Below are positions 10,441 to 17,996 of a stretch of 28,726 nt of DNA, one piece after another. A program made the position numbers and the translations under genes. Under the pieces are notes generated by a model, which was not told the DNA's origin, did not search any database, and worked only from the letters and a program-made list of their open reading frames with translations. The stretch is from CBDDRG01 sp051306415 (GTDB lineage Bacteria > Pseudomonadota > Gammaproteobacteria > Pseudomonadales > Porticoccaceae): positions 1-28,726 of the forward strand of contig JBPPNE010000344.1 of NCBI GenBank assembly GCA_051306415.1, given 5' to 3'. Position 1 is the first letter of the stretch. Each line of letters begins with the position of its first letter.

Positions 10441-11508
10441 GTGAAAATCCTGGTCACTGGCGGCGCGGGCTTCATCGGCTCAGCGGTGATCCGCCACATC
10501 CTTCGCGATAGCGGTGATGCCGTTGTCAACCTCGACAAGTTGACCTACGCCGGTAACCTGCAATCTCTCGCCGAGGTGTCGGCGAACCTGCGTTACGCCT
10601 TCGAGCAGGTGGATATCTGCAACCGTGGCGACGTGGAGCGGGTGTTTCGCGAACATCGGCCCGATGCCGTCATGCACCTGGCGGCGGAATCCCACGTCGA
10701 TCGCTCCATTCTTGGCCCGGCGGCCTTTATCGAGACCAATATCCTCGGCACTTACACCTTGTTGGAGGTCGCCCGTGAGTATTGGCGCGGTCTCGATGCG
10801 ATCCGTGCTGCGGCATTCCGCTTTCACCACATCTCGACCGACGAAGTCTACGGCGACCTTGAGGATCCGCAGGCACTGTTCACCGAAACCACGGCCTACG
10901 CGCCGAGTTCACCCTATTCGGCGAGTAAGGCGAGCTCGGACCATCTGGTGCGGGCGTGGCGGCGCACCTACGGCCTGCCGAGCCTGATCACCAACTGTTC
11001 CAACAATTACGGCCCCTGTCACTTCCCGGAAAAATTGATTCCGCTGATGATCCTCAACGCTCGCGCGGGCAAGCCGCTGCCGGTCTACGGTCAGGGTCAT
11101 CAGGTGCGCGATTGGCTGTATGTCGAGGATCACGCCCGCGCCCTCTACCAAGTGGTTATCCGCGGCGTCCCCGGTGAGACTTACAATATCGGCGGTCATA
11201 ACGAGATGCGCAATATCGATGTCGTGCACGCCATCTGCGCGCTGCTGGAGGAACTGGCGCCGGACAAGCCCGCTGGCATAGCGCACTATGCGGACTTGAT
11301 TACCTATGTCACCGACCGCCCCGGTCACGATCTGCGTTACGCCATCGATGCCACCAAGATCGAGCGCGAGCTGGGATGGACGCCGGCGGAAACCTTCGCC
11401 AGCGGCCTGCGCAAAACCGTCAACTGGTATCTGACCAACACCGACTGGGTAGCCAACGTCACCAGCGGCCACTATCGCGAGTGGATGAAAAACCACTATG
11501 GCCACTGA
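10441..11508 (+). CDS. rfbB: dTDP-glucose 4,6-dehydratase
   Basis: A 355-aa protein, the normal length for RmlB. The GTG at 10441 gives MKILVTGGAGFIGSAV, the exact family N-terminus; the open frame upstream is unrelated repeat-containing DNA. The NAD-binding TGGAGFIGS is at residues 6-14, followed by DKLTYAGN, the STDEVYGDL motif, and the catalytic Tyr and Lys in YSASK, within PSSPYSASKASSDHLV. It converts dTDP-glucose to dTDP-4-keto-6-deoxyglucose, the second step of dTDP-L-rhamnose synthesis in the cytoplasm. It heads the rmlBDA group. No strong ribosome binding site is seen before the GTG. Confidence 0.96.
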   Translation: MKILVTGGAGFIGSAVIRHILRDSGDAVVNLDKLTYAGNLQSLAEVSANLRYAFEQVDICNRGDVERVFREHRPDAVMHLAAESHVDRSILGPAAFIETNILGTYTLLEVAREYWRGLDAIRAAAFRFHHISTDEVYGDLEDPQALFTETTAYAPSSPYSASKASSDHLVRAWRRTYGLPSLITNCSNNYGPCHFPEKLIPLMILNARAGKPLPVYGQGHQVRDWLYVEDHARALYQVVIRGVPGETYNIGGHNEMRNIDVVHAICALLEELAPDKPAGIAHYADLITYVTDRPGHDLRYAIDATKIERELGWTPAETFASGLRKTVNWYLTNTDWVANVTSGHYREWMKNHYGH

Positions 11509-11522
11509 CTATGGCCACTGAC
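11495..11522 (+). repeat. 13-base tandem duplication at the rmlB/rmlD junction
   Basis: The period-13 unit CTATGGCCACTGA is present twice in direct succession (11496-11508, 11509-11521), with the periodicity extending one base either side. The first copy ends rmlB (…Tyr-Gly-His-stop) and the second supplies the ATG of rmlD. With one copy removed, the two genes would overlap by 11 bases. Confidence 0.9.
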
Positions 11523-12428
11523 ATTCTACTGCTGGGCGCACAGGGTCAGGTGGGTTGGGAACTCTGCCGCGCGCTGGCGCCGGTGGGCAGGATCAACGCC
11601 ATCGGCCGCAGCCAGTGCGATCTCACTGATGTCGACGCCGTGGTGGAGCTTATCCGCAGCCGCCGGCCGGACTTGGTCGTCAACGCGGCCGCCTATACCG
11701 CGGTTGATCGCGCCGAGACGGAACCGGCACTGGCAATGCGGATCAACGCTGAACTGCCAGCGGTACTGGCCGCCGAGGCCAAGCGGCTGGGTGCGCTGCT
11801 GGTAGACTACTCCACGGACTACGTGTTTGATGGCGGCAAGACGACGCCCTATGTGGAAATCGATGAAACAAATCCGGGTAATGTTTACGGCCGTAGCAAG
11901 CTCGCGGGACTGCGGGCGATTGAGGCCAGCGGCTGCCGCCACCTGGTGTTCCGGGTGAGCTGGGTGTATGGCGCCCGCGGCGCCAATTTTCTGAAGACTA
12001 TGCTGCGTCTTGCCGGCGAGCGCACCGAGCTGCGCGTCGTCGCCGATCAGATCGGCAGCCCGACCTCCGCCGAGTTCATCGCCGATGTGACCGCCCAAAC
12101 CCTCAGTCTGTTGGGGCGTGGCAAAGGTGATGAGGGCGTGTTCCACCTAGCCCCGGCGGGCGAGACTGCCTGGCATGGCTTCGCCTGTGCGATTGTCGAA
12201 GAGGCGCGCATGGCGGGTGCGAAGCTTGCGTTGGGTGCCGCCCACATCGTGCCGATTACCGCAGCGGAGTATCCGTTGCCGGCCGCGCGCCCGCCGAATT
12301 CGCGGATGGATTGCGGGAAGCTGGTGCGGACCTTTGGTCTGCATTTGCCCCACTGGGCCGATGCGTTGCCGCGCATTGTTGAAGAGGCCGTCGCTCGCGA
12401 CTTAGCTACTAAACGACTTGGCCACTAA
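11511..12428 (+). CDS. rfbD: dTDP-4-dehydrorhamnose reductase
   Basis: A 305-aa RmlD. The ATG at 11511, two bases after the rmlB stop, gives MATDILLLGAQGQVGWEL with the Rossmann motif GAQGQVG near residues 9-15. The SDR features NAAAYTAVDRAE, YSTDYVFDG and the catalytic Tyr and Lys in YGRSK are present, and the C-terminal RPPNSRMDCGKL is typical of the family. It reduces dTDP-4-dehydro-L-rhamnose with NAD(P)H, the last step of dTDP-L-rhamnose formation. Its start lies in the second copy of a 13-base tandem duplication, and it is probably translated by coupling to rmlB. Confidence 0.95.
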   Translation: MATDILLLGAQGQVGWELCRALAPVGRINAIGRSQCDLTDVDAVVELIRSRRPDLVVNAAAYTAVDRAETEPALAMRINAELPAVLAAEAKRLGALLVDYSTDYVFDGGKTTPYVEIDETNPGNVYGRSKLAGLRAIEASGCRHLVFRVSWVYGARGANFLKTMLRLAGERTELRVVADQIGSPTSAEFIADVTAQTLSLLGRGKGDEGVFHLAPAGETAWHGFACAIVEEARMAGAKLALGAAHIVPITAAEYPLPAARPPNSRMDCGKLVRTFGLHLPHWADALPRIVEEAVARDLATKRLGH

Positions 12429-12458
12429 AGACCGGGCGATGAAAGAGAGCACTACATC

Positions 12459-13343
12459 ATGAGCACGCGCAAAGGCATTATTCTCGCCGGTGGCTCCGGC
12501 ACCCGGCTCTACCCGGTCACCCAGGTCGTATCCAAGCAACTGTTGCCGGTGTACGACAAACCCATGATCTACTACCCGTTGACCACGTTGATGCTGACAG
12601 GGATGCGGGATATTCTCGTTATTTCGACGCCGCAGGACACGCCTCGCTTCGAAGAGCTACTGGGTGATGGTGCCCAGTGGGGGCTCAATCTGCGCTATGC
12701 AGTGCAACCGAAACCCGATGGGCTCGCTCAAGCCTTTATCATCGGCCGGGAATTCATCGGCAACGGCGATAGCGCTCTCATTCTCGGCGACAATATTTTT
12801 TACGGTCACGACCTGTCCAAGCAGCTCAAGGCCGCTGACGACAATACATCTGGCGCCACCGTGTTTGCCTACCCGGTGCAGGATCCCGAGCGCTACGGCG
12901 TGGTCGGTTTCGACGCTGCTGGCCGGGCCGATAGCCTGGAGGAAAAACCCAAGCATCCGAAATCGCGCTATGCGGTGACCGGCCTCTATTTTTACGATAA
13001 CCAAGTCATCGACATCGTCGGCTCGATCAAGCCCTCCCACCGCAACGAGCTGGAGATTACCGACGTCAACAAGTGGTATCTGGAGCGTGGCCAGCTCGCC
13101 GTCGAGAGCATGAGTCGGGGCATGGCCTGGCTCGACACCGGTACCCACGATTCGCTGCTCGAAGCCTCCGCGTTTATCGAGACGATCGAGCGACGCCAGG
13201 GGCTGAAGGTGGCTTGCCCCGAGGAAATCGCCTACCATATGGGCTATATCGATGCCGAGCAGGTGCGGCGCCTGGCCTATCCGTTGGGCAAAAACGGTTA
13301 CGGCAAATATCTGTTGCAGATGCTCGAAGAGCGGGTGTTCTAA
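12459..13343 (+). CDS. rfbA: glucose-1-phosphate thymidylyltransferase
   Basis: A 294-aa RmlA, the usual length. The nucleotidyltransferase signature GGSGTRLYPVT begins at about residue 11 and is followed by SKQLLPVYDKPMIYYPL. LILGDNIFYG carries the metal-binding Asp, and EKPKHPKS and MAWLDTGTH are also present. It activates glucose-1-phosphate with dTTP, the first committed step to dTDP-rhamnose, and in characterised relatives is feedback-inhibited by dTDP-L-rhamnose. It starts 30 bases after rmlD, with an A/G-rich AAAGAGAG stretch upstream of the ATG as a weak ribosome binding site. Confidence 0.97.
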   Translation: MSTRKGIILAGGSGTRLYPVTQVVSKQLLPVYDKPMIYYPLTTLMLTGMRDILVISTPQDTPRFEELLGDGAQWGLNLRYAVQPKPDGLAQAFIIGREFIGNGDSALILGDNIFYGHDLSKQLKAADDNTSGATVFAYPVQDPERYGVVGFDAAGRADSLEEKPKHPKSRYAVTGLYFYDNQVIDIVGSIKPSHRNELEITDVNKWYLERGQLAVESMSRGMAWLDTGTHDSLLEASAFIETIERRQGLKVACPEEIAYHMGYIDAEQVRRLAYPLGKNGYGKYLLQMLEERVF

Positions 13344-13416
13344 CGCCCGCTAAGCTGCCTGCCGATCACGCCCGCCCCATCCCCGCCACACCCATCTCGC
13401 CAGCCAAAGTGGTGTA

Positions 13417-14313
13417 ATGGATTCTCCCGCGCCCGTTGCCGTGATCATCGTCAACTACAACGCCGGGGCGCTGCTGGTCGATGGCGTCGCCGCGGCCCTG
13501 CCACAGGCCCGGCAAATCGTTGTGATCGATAACCACTCGACGGATGACAGCCTGCACCGACTCGAAGCCCGCTTCCCGTCCGAGCCACGCCTCACGGTGA
13601 TTCGCGCGGAGCGCAATCTCGGTTTTGCCGCCGGCTGCAATCGGGGGGTTCGTGCAGCTACCCAGGGCACTCTGATGTTTTTGAATCCCGATTGCCTGCT
13701 GGGCGCCAACACGCTGCACCGACTGCTGGCGGTGCTGGAATCCGACCCTGGCATCGGCATGGTCGGTGGTCTCTTGGTCAACCCCGACGGCAGCGAACAA
13801 GGCGGTGGGCGGCGCGCGCTGCCGACGCCCTGGCGCTCCTTCGTGCGCGCCTTTGGGCTGTATCGTCTGGCGCCGCGCTGGCCGGCGCTGTTCTTCGATT
13901 TTCATCTGCACACGCAGCCGTTGCCGGCGCAACCGATCGAGGTTGAGGCGATCTCCGGCGCGCTGATGCTGGTACGTCGGGCCGCGCTGATAGACGTTGG
14001 CCCCTGGGACGAAGGCTATTTCCTCCACTGCGAGGATCTCGACTGGTGCGTTCGTTTCCGCCGCAACGGCTGGAAGATTGTCTTCGTACCGGATGCGCCG
14101 GTGGTTCATCGGCAGGGTGCATGCAGCGGCTCGCGACCGATCTTTGTCGAGTGGCACAAGCACCGGGGCATGCTGCGCTTCTATCGCAAATTCTTCCGCG
14201 ACCGCTATCCGGGCGTGTTGATGTGGCTGGTGGCTCTCGGGGTCTGGCTGCGCTTCGGTATCGCCGCGACCAGGCAACTCGTTCGTCGCGTCGGCCGCGG
14301 GAAGAGACAATGA
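13417..14313 (+). CDS. GT2 glycosyltransferase, WbbL/rhamnosyltransferase-like
   Basis: A 298-aa GT-A enzyme. The N-terminus VAVIIVNYNAGALL is the GT2 opening strand. VIDNHSTDDS, NLGFAAGCNRG and the metal-binding region FLNPDCLL (about residues 88-95) follow. The acceptor-side HCEDLDWCVRFRRNGW carries the presumed catalytic Asp/Glu. A hydrophobic helix near the C-terminus (VLMWLVALGVWLRFGIA) and a basic tail suggest membrane association. The WbbL-like layout and the position between rmlA and rmlC suggest a dTDP-L-rhamnose-dependent transferase; donor and linkage are inferred. It starts 73 bases after rmlA without a clear ribosome binding site, and its stop overlaps the next ATG in ATGA. Confidence 0.85.
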   Translation: MDSPAPVAVIIVNYNAGALLVDGVAAALPQARQIVVIDNHSTDDSLHRLEARFPSEPRLTVIRAERNLGFAAGCNRGVRAATQGTLMFLNPDCLLGANTLHRLLAVLESDPGIGMVGGLLVNPDGSEQGGGRRALPTPWRSFVRAFGLYRLAPRWPALFFDFHLHTQPLPAQPIEVEAISGALMLVRRAALIDVGPWDEGYFLHCEDLDWCVRFRRNGWKIVFVPDAPVVHRQGACSGSRPIFVEWHKHRGMLRFYRKFFRDRYPGVLMWLVALGVWLRFGIAATRQLVRRVGRGKRQ

Positions 14314-15182
14314 CTGAGCGCCAAATCGGCCTGCTCGGCGCCACCAGCCTGGTCGGCGAGTGCCTGCTGCCGTTGCTGGGCCATGATCACTGGCGGGTGA
14401 CCGCGTTCTCACGCCAACCCCTGGGCTCGGCCAGTGCGGATGTCGAGTGGCGACGGTTGCCGATGCCGGTTGTGGCGACGGAAGCGGCCGTCGGCGATAT
14501 TCCGTGCTGGATCTGTCTCGCGCCGATCTGGGTGCTGCCTGAACATTTCGCGTTGCTGGAGAAAGCCAATGCCCGCCGCATTGTGGTGCTGTCATCCACC
14601 AGCCGCTTCAGCAAGAGTGATTCGTCCGACGCCGACGAACAGCGCGTCGCCGAGCAATTGGCCGCCGGCGAAGCCCGCTTGCGGGAGTGGGCATTGGCGC
14701 GGGGGGTGGAGTGGGTGGTATTGCGGCCGACGTTGATTTATGGCCTCGGTCGCGACCACAACATCAGCGAGATCGCCCGCCTGATTCGCCGCTGCCACTG
14801 CTTTCCGTTGCTAGGCCGTGCGGACGGGTTGCGCCAACCCATCCATGCCCGCGATGTCGCGGCGGCCTGTCTCGGCGCGCTCAACGCGGCGGTGGCAAAT
14901 CGTGCCTATGATCTGGCGGGCGGCGAGACGCTGAGCTACCGCGCGATGGTGGAGCGCGTATTCGCCGCCCTCGGTCGGCGACCGCGATTGGTATCGGTGC
15001 CGCTGGCGCCATTTCGGCTGGTCATCGCTCTGCTGCGGCGGTTGCCGCGCTACCGCCACTGGACTGCCGCGATGGTCGAGCGGATGAACCGCGATCTGGT
15101 GTTCGATCACCGCGACGCCGCCCGCGACTTCGGCTTCCTGCCGCGGCGATTCCAGCTCGATCCCGAGGATTTGCCACACTGA
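14310..15182 (+). CDS. atypical NAD(P)-binding SDR / nucleoside-sugar epimerase-like protein
   Basis: A 290-aa protein starting at the ATGA overlap with the preceding GT2 gene. The N-terminus IGLLGATSLVGECLL resembles an extended-SDR Rossmann start but has Ser where the usual middle Gly of GATGFVG lies. VVLSSTSRF and VVLRPTLIYGLGRDHN match the central and later SDR strands, and HARDVAAACLGAL is also typical. I do not find the YxxxK catalytic pair between these blocks; the segment there reads DEQRVAEQLAAGEARL. It may therefore be an atypical SDR that binds a nucleotide sugar or quinone-lipid substrate without classical epimerase chemistry. Its place between a glycosyltransferase and rmlC suggests a part in sugar-nucleotide or lipid-linked sugar modification. 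Exact reaction unknown. Confidence 0.7.
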   Translation: MTERQIGLLGATSLVGECLLPLLGHDHWRVTAFSRQPLGSASADVEWRRLPMPVVATEAAVGDIPCWICLAPIWVLPEHFALLEKANARRIVVLSSTSRFSKSDSSDADEQRVAEQLAAGEARLREWALARGVEWVVLRPTLIYGLGRDHNISEIARLIRRCHCFPLLGRADGLRQPIHARDVAAACLGALNAAVANRAYDLAGGETLSYRAMVERVFAALGRRPRLVSVPLAPFRLVIALLRRLPRYRHWTAAMVERMNRDLVFDHRDAARDFGFLPRRFQLDPEDLPH

Positions 15183-15341
15183 TTTAGTATTGCCGTGCCA
15201 CGCGGGCAACCCTCCGCAATACCCAGGCGGTGGCCTATTGGGTATACTGGCGACCCAGTTTCAAGTGCTTTCAGGGGCCAAGAGTCAGCGCTGGCCCCGG
15301 CACCTAAACTGATCACGCAACCCGACGGTAAACCGCCCAGC

Positions 15342-15887
15342 ATGATCCTTACTCCGACCGCTATTGCCGACGTCGTCATCATCGAGCCCAAAGTGTTTGG
15401 CGATGCCCGCGGCTTTTTCTACGAAAGCTTCAATCAGCGAGCGTTCCGCGATGCCACCGGCGTTGACACCGACTTCGTGCAGGACAACCACAGCCGCTCC
15501 GCCAAGGGCGTGTTGCGTGGCCTGCACTACCAGATACGGCAGCCCCAGGGCAAGCTGGTGCGTGTCGTGCGTGGCGCAGTCTTTGATGTCGCCGTCGATA
15601 TCCGCCGGTCATCCGCCACCTTCGGCCAGTGGGTTGGCGTTGAATTGAGTGAGGATAACCACCGCCAGCTCTGGGTGCCCGCCGGTTTTGCCCACGGTTT
15701 TCTGGTGCTCAGCGACAGCGCCGAATTTCTCTACAAGACGACCGATTACTACGCGCCCGAACACGAGCGCTGCATCCGCTGGGACGACAGCGACATCGGC
15801 ATTGCCTGGCCGCTCGACGGCGCTCCGCTGGTTTCCGCCAAGGATACCAGCGGTTCGAGCCTGGCGAACGTGGAGATGTTTGCTTGA
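15342..15887 (+). CDS. rfbC: dTDP-4-dehydrorhamnose 3,5-epimerase
   Basis: A 181-aa cupin enzyme of normal RmlC length. The ATG at 15342 gives MILTPTAIADVVIIEP; the longer frame upstream is not conserved. Family motifs are GDARGFFYESFNQ, DNHSRSAKGVLRGLHYQ (catalytic His region), GAVFDVAVDIRR, WVPAGFAHGFLVLSD and the substrate-side TTDYYAPEHE. It performs the double epimerisation at C3 and C5, completing the rhamnose set with rmlB, rmlD and rmlA upstream. The 159 bases before it contain TATACT (15243-15248), which resembles a -10 box, but I see no matching -35. Confidence 0.95.
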   Translation: MILTPTAIADVVIIEPKVFGDARGFFYESFNQRAFRDATGVDTDFVQDNHSRSAKGVLRGLHYQIRQPQGKLVRVVRGAVFDVAVDIRRSSATFGQWVGVELSEDNHRQLWVPAGFAHGFLVLSDSAEFLYKTTDYYAPEHERCIRWDDSDIGIAWPLDGAPLVSAKDTSGSSLANVEMFA

Positions 15888-15927
15888 ACGTCGGTACGAT
15901 TCATACCCTCATCTATTTCACAAACGG

Positions 15928-17103
15928 ATGATTGGTGAACTGGACACGATGGGTCGTCGCATGGAACTAGGCGCTCAAACCGAGGCGCGGATCGATCTCG
16001 TCTGGAGGGTTTCGAAACAGACAGTTGAGCTAGCGAGTGTACGGTATCGGGCGCTGCTGCCGATCCTTGCATTGTCCGATTTAGCAATTCCGTCGCGGCT
16101 GCTCATAAAACCTGATGTCAGCGCACTAAGATCGGCGAGCCATCTGATTGTGGTGAAATGCTTCTCAAGCGCGGATGTTGAGCTGATCAGACATGCGCAC
16201 GCAAAGGGTATTCGGACGATCTTCGACCTTTGCGACAACATTTTTGTGGACGATTACGGGCGTGGGGCAAAAGTTACGCCGGCCGAAGCATTGCGGTCGA
16301 TGGCGCATTTTTTGGATGCCATCGTCGTCCCTACCAAAGCGTTGGCCGCCGTGATCAAACAAGAATTGGCGGACGGATGTCCCGTCCACATCATTCCCGA
16401 CGGGCTCGAAGATCAGGGCATGCTGGCTCGGCAACGTACTGTGATTCGCCGCCTGAAAAGTTATACCCAAGCCAAGGCAGCGCAACCCAAATCATGGTCA
16501 TCGTTATGGCAACGTGTGGCGACGATATTTGAGTCTAGGCCGATGCTAGATTTGCAACAGGATTGTGTGGGTCCGCGAAGCGAGCGGACGATTCTATGGT
16601 TCGGCAATCATGGTAGTCCATGGTCATCGTTCGGCCTTGCCGATATCCTCTTGTTCAGAGATGTCCTTGAGCGTATCGCGCGTAAGTATTCGGTGCACTT
16701 GCTCGTCGTCAGCAACAACGCATCGCGTTTTGAGGCCGAGATTCGACCGCTCGCGATCCGGTCCACTTATCTCGAATGGACACCGGAAGTGTTACATACT
16801 GCATTGCGCGAGGTTGATGTGGTTATCGCTCCTAGTGCGCTCGATGAGTTTGCGCGCTGTAAGTCCGCTAACCGAGTGCTGCTGGCCCTGCACGCGGGAG
16901 TGCCTGTAGTGGCAACACCGACCCCGGCGTGTGAATTGCTGCGTGGCTGCATTTGGCTCGATGATCCGTATCAAGGTATCGACGCCTACCTACGCGATCC
17001 CGACCTAGTGCGAGAGCACCTTGCCCGAGCTCATGCCGTGATCGAACGCGAATTCTCCCTGCGAGCCATCGCTAGCCGATGGCAGACAATTCTGGAAATA
17101 TGA
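15928..17103 (+). CDS. GT4-like (GT-B fold) glycosyltransferase
   Basis: A 391-aa protein from the ATG at 15928; the start is poorly defined, with no good ribosome binding site and further in-frame ATGs at 15949 and 15961. The N-terminal domain has FDLCDNIFVDD and a run ending in VVPTKALAAVIKQEL and HIIPDGLED, the hinge pattern of GT-B enzymes. The C-terminal domain shows ILWFGNHGSPWSSFGLADI, then a nucleotide-binding region (EWTPEVLHTAL, ADVVIAPSALDEFARCKSANRVLLALHAGVPVVATPTPACE). The fold resembles GT4 glycosyltransferases, but the canonical EGFG-type ExxxxxxxE motif is not clear. It begins the AT-richer part of the locus and overlaps the next gene by four bases. Sugar and linkage unknown. 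Confidence 0.68.
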   Translation: MIGELDTMGRRMELGAQTEARIDLVWRVSKQTVELASVRYRALLPILALSDLAIPSRLLIKPDVSALRSASHLIVVKCFSSADVELIRHAHAKGIRTIFDLCDNIFVDDYGRGAKVTPAEALRSMAHFLDAIVVPTKALAAVIKQELADGCPVHIIPDGLEDQGMLARQRTVIRRLKSYTQAKAAQPKSWSSLWQRVATIFESRPMLDLQQDCVGPRSERTILWFGNHGSPWSSFGLADILLFRDVLERIARKYSVHLLVVSNNASRFEAEIRPLAIRSTYLEWTPEVLHTALREVDVVIAPSALDEFARCKSANRVLLALHAGVPVVATPTPACELLRGCIWLDDPYQGIDAYLRDPDLVREHLARAHAVIEREFSLRAIASRWQTILEI

Positions 17104-17996
17104 GCTGTCCCATGATCGCCGACACACTGCTCGTCGTCTCGTACTATGACCGAAGACCGGTCGAGCACTTGTGGCGATTGTTTCGGTCACTATCGTATTT
17201 TGATCCTGGCCGCGCCATCGATGTCTGCATTGTTATCAATCGTACTGGAAGCCACGAAATCGCGTTGCCACATACGCCGAGGCTCGTAGGTACCCTGGAA
17301 CGAGAGAACCTCGGCATGAACATCGGAGCTTGGGATGCCGGCTGGCGTAAATTCGATGGCTATGGGACCTACATCTTTTTTCAGGATGAATGTTACCCCG
17401 TTCGGCACGGCTGGGGTGAAGCATTGGCCTCGGCGGCAGAACAACCTGGTACCGGCCTTGTCGGCGAGAGCCTCAACGCGAGATGGGACCAAGCCTGGGC
17501 CAAACTCCGTGAGCTTCAAGCGGCGGTGCAACTGGCGGAGCATCTCGTCGACGGCAAGCCGGAAAATCGCGTCGACACCTATCTTGATTTTTTCCAACGC
17601 AAGGGAATTCCTCGCGGTACCGGTGGAAGGCATCTTCGCGCCCTTGTCTGGGCCGCACGCCGGACGGTGCTGGAGCAAATTGGCGGGTTTCCGATCGGCG
17701 GGAATTACGGCGAGTGCATTGGCGCGGAGATCGGCACATCGAAACGTGTCGAGGCGCTGGGGCTCGCAGTCCGTCAAGTTGCCACCGAGCCGTTCCGCTA
17801 CATCCGCCACCGGGAATGGAATCAAGATCGCCCGGGGGGACTGTTTGTACACTCAGCGCCTCCGGCCCACCTCCTCCATGCACCGCAGTGGGCCACGGAC
17901 CGGTGGTCGTTGGGGGTGCTGCCCTGGTCGGCAACTCTTCGCCGCCTGTTTGTGCGTCTGCGCCATACGTTAAAAAAAAGGTCGCAGTCGGCATGA
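17100..17996 (+). CDS. putative GT-A-like glycosyltransferase of the polysaccharide locus
   Basis: A 298-aa protein. I place the start at ATG 17100, in ATGA overlap with the preceding stop; an in-frame ATG at 17079 would add seven residues. The first half looks like a nucleotide-diphospho-sugar fold: LLVVSYYDRRPVEHLWRLFRSL, IDVCIVINRTG, then LERENLGMNIGAWDAGW and YIFFQDECYP, where the 'NLGMNIGAW' and 'QDE' segments take the place of the conserved loop and DxD of GT2 or rhamnan-synthesis-type enzymes. The second half (WAARRTVLEQIGGFPIGGN) matches the acceptor side of such enzymes. I do not recognise the exact family. Context (flanked by glycosyltransferases, coupled on both sides) supports a sugar-transfer role; activity is inferred. 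Confidence 0.55.
   Translation: MSCPMIADTLLVVSYYDRRPVEHLWRLFRSLSYFDPGRAIDVCIVINRTGSHEIALPHTPRLVGTLERENLGMNIGAWDAGWRKFDGYGTYIFFQDECYPVRHGWGEALASAAEQPGTGLVGESLNARWDQAWAKLRELQAAVQLAEHLVDGKPENRVDTYLDFFQRKGIPRGTGGRHLRALVWAARRTVLEQIGGFPIGGNYGECIGAEIGTSKRVEALGLAVRQVATEPFRYIRHREWNQDRPGGLFVHSAPPAHLLHAPQWATDRWSLGVLPWSATLRRLFVRLRHTLKKRSQSA

Noticed and set aside
13366..14595. 409-aa minus-strand open frame
   Set aside because: Opposes the GT2 and SDR genes, both of which have clear family motifs; the translation has no recognisable domain.
15219..15248. TATACT with an ATACCC…GGGTAT partial inverted repeat before rmlC
   Set aside because: The -10-like hexamer lacks a -35 and the inverted repeat is only about six bases; neither a promoter nor a terminator is well supported.
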